A DNA stretch of 64,000 nucleotides from Antedon bifida (Eukaryota; Echinodermata; Crinoidea; Comatulida; Antedonidae): the NCBI GenBank assembly GCA_963402885.1, contig OY727100.1, positions 21,175,665 through 21,239,664 on the forward strand, read 5' to 3'. Position numbers and translations under genes: made by a program. Shown here one piece after another: positions 56,889 to 64,000 of the stretch (position 1 is its first letter; every line of letters starts with the position of its first letter). Below the pieces are notes generated by a model. It was not told the DNA's origin and did not search any database. It saw only the letters and a program-made list of their open reading frames with translations.

Positions 56889-59800
56889 ATGAAAACTCAC
56901 TGGAAAACTCCATTGTTTTTCCTATTCATTGTGCGTGCTACTGCGTCCTCGACAGGTAAGAATGATCAATATTGTAACTACACGTAAGTTTAAATTATAA
57001 GTGACGTTTAAATGTGTTTACATTTGAGTAAACTTCCTTTTTTTAAAGTTAATGTCCAATGCTATAGTAGATAGACCATATAATGAATTATTCCTTATGG
57101 GACTAAAGTTAACAATTACATGAGATTTGAATTTCTAAGAACATCTTTTGTGTTTTTTAAAAATAATAATTTAATAAAAATACACTTGGATGACCTTTCT
57201 TACTAGAATCTACTTAGGCCAAGTAATTGGTTTAAGGTTTTATTCATGTTTATTACAACAGTAAGACTTGTTGGTGGCGGAAATAGCTATGAGGGACGAG
57301 TTGAGGTATATAATAGTTGGAGAATACGTGGAGAATGGGGTACAATATGTGATGATTATTGGGATATAAAAGACGCTCGAGTTGTGTGTAGACAATTAGG
57401 TTTCGGAGACGCAACTGGAGCCCCGCAAAGCGCTGCATTTGGCCAGGGGTTGGGTCCAATTATGTACGATGATGTTCAGTGTACAGGATATGAAACTGAT
57501 ATAAGAAGATGCCGTAATAATGGATTTAAGAATCACAATTGTGGCCATTCCGAAGACGCTAGTGTTATTTGTGATGTTCCAAAAGGTATGTTTTGATAGT
57601 TTAAATTTCCTTTTCAGATGGTTGCTATCATTTTCAACAAATAAACACATACATTTCTCAGTGATTCCATTTCAAAGACATTTTGAGAAAATGACAAAAT
57701 ATACACATTTATGACCACTCTAGTGGGGAGTTGTGGCTTCGAGTTCCAGAATGTACGAAAATAAAACATGGGCATTCACAACAAAGGAATTTTAAGGAAC
57801 ACTGGTTAAGTCCTAAATCTGGTTGACAAGACTTTGTATAGACTATTTCCTGCAATTCAGAACACAAAGTGATTAGATTTAAAGGCTTACTTTAAAAGTC
57901 CTTTTTAAAATCGAAAACAAAAGCAGTACTGTAGTATAAAATAACACAACAAAAAGAGTTATTATATTTTACCTTCGTCTAAAAATGTGGTTTCTTATCT
58001 CTCAAACACCAGGAATATTTTAGTGTGTAAAATTTAATCTTTTTGTTAAGTTTTTACTATTATTTTATCGATACACAAATTAACAGACTTGGAGAACCCA
58101 ACATTAAGAAATTGTCCAAACAACCAGATTGTTGAAGCTCAGGGCAAATACCAGGAAGTTAGTTGGACGGAACCAGTAGCACATGACAACAAAGGCATCC
58201 AGACAGAAGAAAAGACATATAGTGTTCCAAGACAACGCTTTGAATTGGTGGGTGGAAAGAAATCCGTCTATACTGTGAGGTATTGGGTAGAAGACTATGC
58301 TGGAAACGAGGCTGAATGCATCTTTAATATAACTATCATTGGTATGGTATTTGTTTTTTCATAATTCAACCGAGAGTACACTACAATAATGACCGTTAAA
58401 ATAAGTATCTATATATATATTTTTTTAAATCTCATTTTTTTATAATTAGTGAATGGAGGAGTACACGAGATATGCCTACGCCAATTCTACATTTAGGAAA
58501 AAACCATGCAAAAGAGAGAGAAATATGTTAAATTTAGTCCTAGTCATAACTGGTCTTAAACACTAACAACGAAAACTAAACTGTTCTTTGTTGACAGATG
58601 ATGAGCCACCCGAACTGCAGTGTCCTGATGTAACGTCAAATTATCATAGAACCTACTACGGCTACATCCACGCTCATACTGACGAAGGAAGTCCTAACGG
58701 CACTATCACGTGGGTTCCTTTGGTTGCCAGAGATAATAGCGGAATTCCTCCCAATATCACAAGTTATCCAAATAAACCCGGCGATGTTTACCCAATGAGA
58801 ATGTTTCCACCTTACACAACTACTATACGTGCAACGGACAAATCAGGAAACTTTGAGGAATGTGTTCTACACTTTGCAGTTGTTGGTAGGATAGTAATCT
58901 ATAGTTATGATTACCAAATACAGACAAATAAAATAATAAATTGCCACAATTGCCTTTAGTTTTACATACCTTGCAGTAGTAGATTATTGCGAACGGGGGA
59001 TGTTTGTTTTTGAGATGCATTTGCATTTACAGGTGATGACATTTTTCTTATTTTGGCCATAATAGCTGCCCATATTGACCATACTCAAATTAATTCTACT
59101 TTTTTTTTACAATTGTAGACATTGAAATTCCAGTTTTACATTGTCCATCGCATTCAAACAACATTGTTAAAAGAACTTCAGAGTCTTCTTGGTCAGTTTT
59201 CACTGACGTGTCCTCCAGAAGTGCTCGATTGTATTGGCCACGACCAAACGTCACAGACAACAGTGGTACTGTCGTCTCCATCAGTTCAAATTACAACTCT
59301 GGTGATGAATTTCCGGCAGGAAGTTCTGCCTATGAAATAACGTACACTGCAATTGACAGAGATAACAACGTCGGAAATTGTTCGTTTTATATTACAGTCG
59401 AAGGTAGGTCAACTATTCTTATTGCTTTATGACAATATACTCCAGTTTCATAGGCTAATTTCACAATACAACATCTCACGGGTATCAAAGTGCCTGTATC
59501 ATGCTAAGGGTTAGCTTGATACAGGCGCCACATATAGTAAATTGTATCACATAATTTTCTTATGATACTAGATAAATTTAGATAGAGAACCGAGAAGTAC
59601 GACATGGGGTCGGTAAACAATTTTGCAAACATCAGTTTTGAAAAATCTTTGTAACGCTTTTTATGAGTCATTGGTTTTCTCATAATTGATGAGAGCGTAT
59701 TTAGTCAAAAGACAACCTTCCATTGCTTACAAAATACAGTCATGTTAGATAGCTTTATTTGAAGTAGGAATGTTAGTGTTACCCAAATCATTCAACACTA

Positions 59801-61073
59801 CTCTTAAGCCCTGTCTACACTATCAAACATTATGTGACAAAACATTATTTACTAGTTTGATAGTGTAGACAGAGCTTTAATTTGTCAATACTTTTTCTCT
59901 TGGTTTAAACTTGGTTTAAAAACAGATTGGGAAAGTCCATCAGTTGAATGTCTACCTGACTTAGAACGCTACACCGACGACGGTTCAAGGTTTGCGTTAT
60001 TCTCCTGGAACATCACACTTAACGACAATTTTGCTGTCAGCTACTGCATGTCTAACGACTCTAGAGTTGAACCTACGAACACTACATTAAATGACGAAAA
60101 TATCATTCTTGCTCAACATGGCTTTTTTTCTATCGGTGTAACTGAAGTTGAATACACCGTGACAGACACATCTGGCAACAATGGTACCTGTCTGCTTACA
60201 ATTACAGTTATAGGTGAGTTTTCGCGCATACTGAGGTAAAAATCTTTGTTTAAATTCCTAAAAACACAGCAAAATTTAAATTTCTTTAAAAAAATTTTAT
60301 TTCAGACAATGAACGTCCATCAATTATCTGTCCGAGTAATTTCTCCAATTATTACGACCATATATTTGGTTTTCATCGCCTCGTCACTGATTATGGTCAT
60401 CCATACGCAACAGTCACGTGGTATCCTCCAGACGTTGATGACAACAGTCAAGATCTGGTCACGTGGGAAAGCTTCCCCTATACATCAGGTGATAAGATTC
60501 CGATGCGACAGTTTCCACCGTACACTGTACACATGACTGCAACTGATCTGTTCGGCAATAACAAATCTTGCTACATTTATTTCACAGTCATAGGTAAGTT
60601 AATAAAAGACAAATGTAGGCTCTATTTCAAGTCGGCCTTAATGCACAGTCTACTCCATTGGCAAACACAAGCCCCTTCCATCTCACATAATGCATGTACC
60701 ACGTGCTTCTTCGGATATCTTTTTCTTCTGCATTCCAATAGTATAGTATGTTGTTTATTTTATTCTAGACATCGAACCTCCGATTATAGAATGCCCAACA
60801 AACATTACAAATTACTACGATACATACTACGGCATTGTTAGGGCTGCTACTGATTCAGATGCTAACACGAGTTCCGTCACGTGGGAAGATCCTACAGTTT
60901 CTGACAACAGCGGAGGTCGTCTGATAGTTAAGTCATCACACAAGTCTGGCGATGTGTTCGCGCCAAAATTCTACCCTCCTTATGAAGTGGAGTTTACGGC
61001 AGAAGACGAATCTGGAAATGTGAATTCATGCAAACTGTACTTTCTCGTTACAGGCAAGTTATCTCCAAATTAA
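56889..61073 (+). CDS. HYR gene C: signal peptide, SRCR domain, six HYR domains, secreted-type end
   Basis: Likely secreted recognition protein. Exons: 56889-56955 (signal peptide, MKTHWKTPLFFLFIVRATAS), 57262-57585 (SRCR), HYR at 58087-58341, 58598-58885, 59119-59403, 59926-60213, 60306-60593 and 60769-61053; read-through gives stop at 61071-61073 and 699 residues. The SRCR domain starts VRLVGGGNSYEGRVEVY and has WGTICDD, VVCRQLGFG, DDVQC, RRC, HNC and VIC. That is six cysteines, the group A pattern, although it is carried by one exon. SRCR domains bind microbial or host ligands in scavenger receptors. HYR1 is diverged from A and B, but HYR2-HYR6 are near-identical to gene A. An in-frame ATG nine bases upstream could also start translation. 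The donor after HYR6 is GC; no membrane exon is in view. Confidence 0.8.
59805..59879 (+). repeat. MITE family 1, short copy in gene C
   Basis: Same insertion as 43793-43867, copied with the recent duplication; one substitution (AAGCCC against ACGCCC) near the left end. Confidence 0.85.
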
Positions 61074-61110
61074 CGACATAAGCATAAAATAAATAAATAA
61101 AATAAATTGT
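61053..61110 (+). promoter_or_regulatory. Gene C: GC donor, read-through stop and poly(A) signal cluster
   Basis: Same arrangement as in A and B: GCAAGTTATC donor at 61054, TAA at 61071-61073, then overlapping AATAAA hexamers. Confidence 0.6.
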
Positions 61111-62238
61111 AGCGATACTTATGTAAGGCAAATATAGCCTACTACTTTGTACACAGTACAAGTAGAAGCCTTCTAAAGTATGCTTTGGTATGGTGATTTC
61201 CTTACTAGTTAGATGATGGGCGTGTTTTGTCAGGTTAATAAAGAATAATTAAAAATAATAATTCAACTTTTGTCTGCAATTTAAAAGCTGACATAGTTAG
61301 AAATTTGCTTGTTGATCGCAGTAACTTAAATAGACAGAGATCATTATGAAATGTGTCAATGTCTTCATAAGATTGGAAGACAAAAGACTTTTAGCCAGAT
61401 ACTGTATACAGCTGTTTGTATTATTTAACAAGTTATAAATTAAAATTGTTTAGAAGCAATTCCTTTCTGGTCTCTTGCTCTGTTCGTTTCTGTATTAGTT
61501 GACGAAGAGAAGATTCCGTATGCACATCCATATAAAAATAACTACGGTACTTTGAACATAAAATAAGACGATGTTAACGACGACCAGGACGTAGACTAAG
61601 AGTGACGTCATGGTAATACAATTGTACGCATGCGATGCACTTGGATATGTATGCAGATCTTATTAAGTTTCGCAGCTAGTTGAATTCTCAAAGACAATTG
61701 CACTTTCTCTTTCCTTTAAATGGAAAGAAAATGTGATACTGTTATATATCATATAGTTATTAGTAGTACCTGATGATTACGAATACATTTACTTTTATAA
61801 ATATGTTGTGTTGCTTCTACTATAATGCTGTCTGGAATTCTAATTAAAATAAAAATTACTTTGTAGAAAAACGATGGCCAGTTTGTAAATATTAATATAC
61901 ACCGGTACATTACGTAATAGATGTTATAAACTAATCATGCATAACGAAGAGTACCTAGCGCCACAACACTACCACATATCCAGCATGGTAAGTCAATAAG
62001 TATTATCGGGTGCAGTAATATGACTTAAACAGACATTTCACACACTCAATAATTTCCTACTCCTAAAATAACAAAATAAAGCTGTTCACATGCTTCTTCG
62101 TCACAAGATCGGCAATCTTGCACAATCAGGAAATTTAAAGGAATTCACTGCACACTGGAATTTCCAATGTTGTTAGTACTATACGCTCATTGTTTCCTTT
62201 ATCATTAGTTGTTGCGACTAGGAGTTGGAAGTGACAGA
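61074..62238. other. Spacer between genes C and D
   Basis: Near-identical to the A-B spacer (45062-46233), including the junction lacking HYR7, stalk and membrane exons, and carrying the gene D promoter. No other gene seen. Confidence 0.6.
62157..62165 (+). promoter_or_regulatory. kB-like site, gene D promoter
   Basis: GGAATTTCC 74 bp before the gene D ATG; the promoter is near-identical to that of gene B. Confidence 0.4.
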
Positions 62239-62296
62239 ATGAAAAACTTGTTCTTTGTCCTATTCATTACTGCTGTTAGTGTTACTGTGTCGACAG
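62239..62296 (+). CDS. HYR gene D: signal-peptide exon only (partial or orphan)
   Basis: Encodes the same MKNLFFVLFITAVSVTVST signal peptide as A and B and ends in the same phase 1 donor. Homology to the A/B first intron stops at about 62672. No lectin, SRCR or HYR exon follows up to the end of the window. It is either a gene continuing beyond 64 kb or a stranded first exon at the edge of the duplication. Confidence 0.5.
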
Positions 62297-62673
62297 GTAA
62301 GGAGAAAATATTATTATTATTGCAGATAAAAACATTTTTAAATTCATTCATAATAGTATGTTTATTATAAATAATCTTCACAATAAAACTGAATAATAAT
62401 AAGTAAACAAAAATAAACAGCTATAAATATATATATTAATGTTAGCACTAAGTATTGACTAATATATATGTTTTGGACCTGAGGTTATCGTCTGTCATGA
62501 CGGGATTGGGCCATATATATAAGTATTGTTAAATTAATAACAAAGTTTTTATATTCAATAAATATATTGTTCAGTACAATTTGACTTGTACATCTAACCA
62601 ATTATGTTTAATGTTTTGTCTTAACAAATCGCAATTGAAAGTATAATTGGTAAAAAAACATTAGGCGCTAATT

Positions 62674-62702
62674 AGGTTATATGCATGATATGCATATAAC
62701 CT
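62674..62702. other. 29-bp palindrome at the duplication breakpoint
   Basis: AGGTTATATGCAT, GAT, then the exact reverse complement. It starts within two bases of where similarity to gene A/B intron 1 ends. No target duplication seen; it may be the terminus of an unrecognised element. Confidence 0.7.
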
Positions 62703-63721
62703 CTTGATTCTGTCAGGATCTTTATTTATTTATTCTTTCCTTAGCACTATTTTGTCCGTGAATTATCTTGATATCAGTTTCATCTAGCTAAGTCAATTTT
62801 TCAGAGTATATTCCTTATGGCCAGGAATCGATGTGGTTATGTTTTCACGGTGCGCAATCATAAATTACGCGGTCTACGCGCGATTTAACGAAATCACGTT
62901 TGTAATCATATCTTCACAAGCATGAATCACTTTTAAACAGAATTTGGTACTCATAAATTTCAGGTCATATTTCATCATATGGCAATATAATTACGTGCGT
63001 AGCGCATATAACGCATGCGTACGCGCGCTTAAAAGTTTTAAAATTGTCAAAATTTATTTTCGATGAAATTAGAGTACGTTTCAGGCAATTTTAAGCGTTT
63101 AAAAAATTGCCACGAGTGCGCAGAATTTTGCACGCGCACTGCGCGTTAAACGTTAATGCGCACTCTTTTTGCCCGATTTCTGTTTTACAACCTTTCTTTA
63201 ATAATATCATTATATTTGATTCACTTTTCAACTCGAAATTGCGTTATACAAGCACGTCAAAAGTGACAGGCTACGCACGTATAAGTTAACAGAATAGTGA
63301 AAATATGCTAATTTTTAAAATTAATATATATCGTCAGAATGCTGGGGAACACCTATTTTTTATTTCATTTTCTTGAAGTGTATGTATCATATGTATGATT
63401 TATTATCAAATTAAGAGAACAAAAGTTGATTAAGTCATCATTAATTGCATATTGAATTAAAAAAAATTAATTTCGACAATCAAACAAATTTTGACATTTT
63501 CTTAGGCCGAAATAACAAACTTAACATTAACTTTCTTTCTTAAGAAGTTCATATATTAAAGTTAAAAGTATATAGTTTGACAGTGCATCATTTTTTTAAA
63601 TTTTTAAAGATGTCATCATAGTAAAAAATTATAATTCATTGCGGTATGTAATAATCTATCTGCACCAAAGTGGTTACTGCATAGTAAATACACGGGGGAA
63701 TCTTTCTACATTTTTTAGTCA

Positions 63722-63800
63722 GTTGTGTATAGCTCGGTGGTCTGTGCTCGTGTCTATGGCTGTCAAGGTACCGAGTTCGAGTCTCACCTTGGGAAACGAA
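63722..63800 (+). repeat. tRNA-like SINE head or tRNA pseudogene
   Basis: TAGCTCGGTGG fits an A box and GAGTTCGAGTC a B box at tRNA-like spacing. The 5' and 3' ends do not pair into an acceptor stem, so it is not a functional tRNA gene. Confidence 0.55.
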
Positions 63801-64000
63801 ACGATATAAGATTTTTTGTATTATCCGTATTGTTTGTTCAATTTTATTTCTTAGTGTATAGATTATACACATGATTTATAATGAAATCAAGATAACAAGT
63901 AACTTATGTCTTTATTATGTAACAAATGTGATTTATGAGATTATACGCAGAGGGATCTTTGATCTTATTGTGATACCGGCTATTGTATTTACATTAGCTA

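Larger units (their letters stand above)
58588..62672. repeat. Recent duplication/conversion tract, distal copy
   Basis: Covers gene C HYR2-HYR6, the spacer, and the promoter plus signal-peptide exon of gene D. Similarity to 42575-46665 stops abruptly after GGCGCTAATT, where a 29-bp palindrome and unrelated sequence begin. Confidence 0.85.
62297..64000. other. Region after the gene D first exon, no coding exon seen
   Basis: Up to 62672 it is the shared first intron. Then unrelated sequence begins with a 29-bp palindrome. 62.86-63.25 kb is rich in CG-containing motifs (GCGCGC, ACGCATGCGTACGC) unlike its surroundings. A tRNA-like SINE head lies near 63.73 kb. Confidence 0.45.

Noticed and set aside
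63722..63800. Functional tRNA gene
   Set aside because: A and B boxes are present but the 5' and 3' ends do not form an acceptor stem; a SINE head or pseudogene is more likely.

Overview
The window is a gene-poor, AT-rich, intron-rich metazoan locus. The gene content points to a non-vertebrate deuterostome, most likely an echinoderm: a heme-type cystathionine beta-synthase, two PRDM zinc-finger genes, and a run of hyalin-repeat (HYR) receptor genes with C-type lectin or SRCR heads. The class is not resolvable from sequence alone, and a hemichordate or cephalochordate is not excluded. Every multi-exon model here was built by hand by matching splice sites and checking that reading phase is kept from start to stop.

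Layout. 1-7.8 kb: cystathionine beta-synthase (CBS), + strand, 12 coding exons, 528 residues. 7.8-11.3 kb: tandem repeats. 11.3-12.1 kb: a minus-strand gene for a small single-pass membrane protein with two PPxY motifs; its 5' end is unresolved. 14.8-19.7 kb: a PRDM15-type gene (1443 residues, about 28 zinc fingers). 24.0-30.6 kb: a PRDM10-type gene (1320 residues, about 14 zinc fingers, Gln-rich tail) with a piggyBac-type non-autonomous transposon in its first coding intron. 30.6-40 kb: foldback/MITE repeats and a 4.9-kb satellite (period about 187 bp) carrying a strong palindrome in nearly every unit.

40.0-62.3 kb: a tandem cluster of HYR receptor genes, here called A, B, C and the start of D. 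A = signal peptide, C-type lectin domain, 6 HYR. B = signal peptide, C-type lectin domain, 7 HYR, a Ser/Pro/Thr-rich mucin-like stalk with an in-frame repeat array, a transmembrane segment and a short tail. C = signal peptide, SRCR domain, 6 HYR. D shows only its signal-peptide exon. All internal domain exons are phase 1-1, so they can be shuffled or skipped in frame.

The most interesting signal is at the end of HYR exon 6 in A, B and C. The exon ends at a GC (not GT) donor. Reading through it gives a stop after a few residues, followed at once by overlapping AATAAA signals. In B this is the layout of a secreted-versus-membrane switch like that of the immunoglobulin heavy chain; A and C have only the secreted-type end in this window. 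kB-like sites lie within about 120 bp upstream of all four start codons. Together these suggest inducible innate-immune recognition proteins. The immune role is inference from domains and architecture; the exon structure is read directly.

Two further points are useful. CBS, PRDM15 and PRDM10 lie side by side: CBS and PRDM15 are both on human chromosome 21q22.3, while PRDM10 is elsewhere in human, so the window may keep an ancestral linkage. Two roughly 29-bp palindromes flanked by 8-bp direct repeats look like extremely reduced hAT-type insertions, one of them confirmed by two empty sites within the same window.
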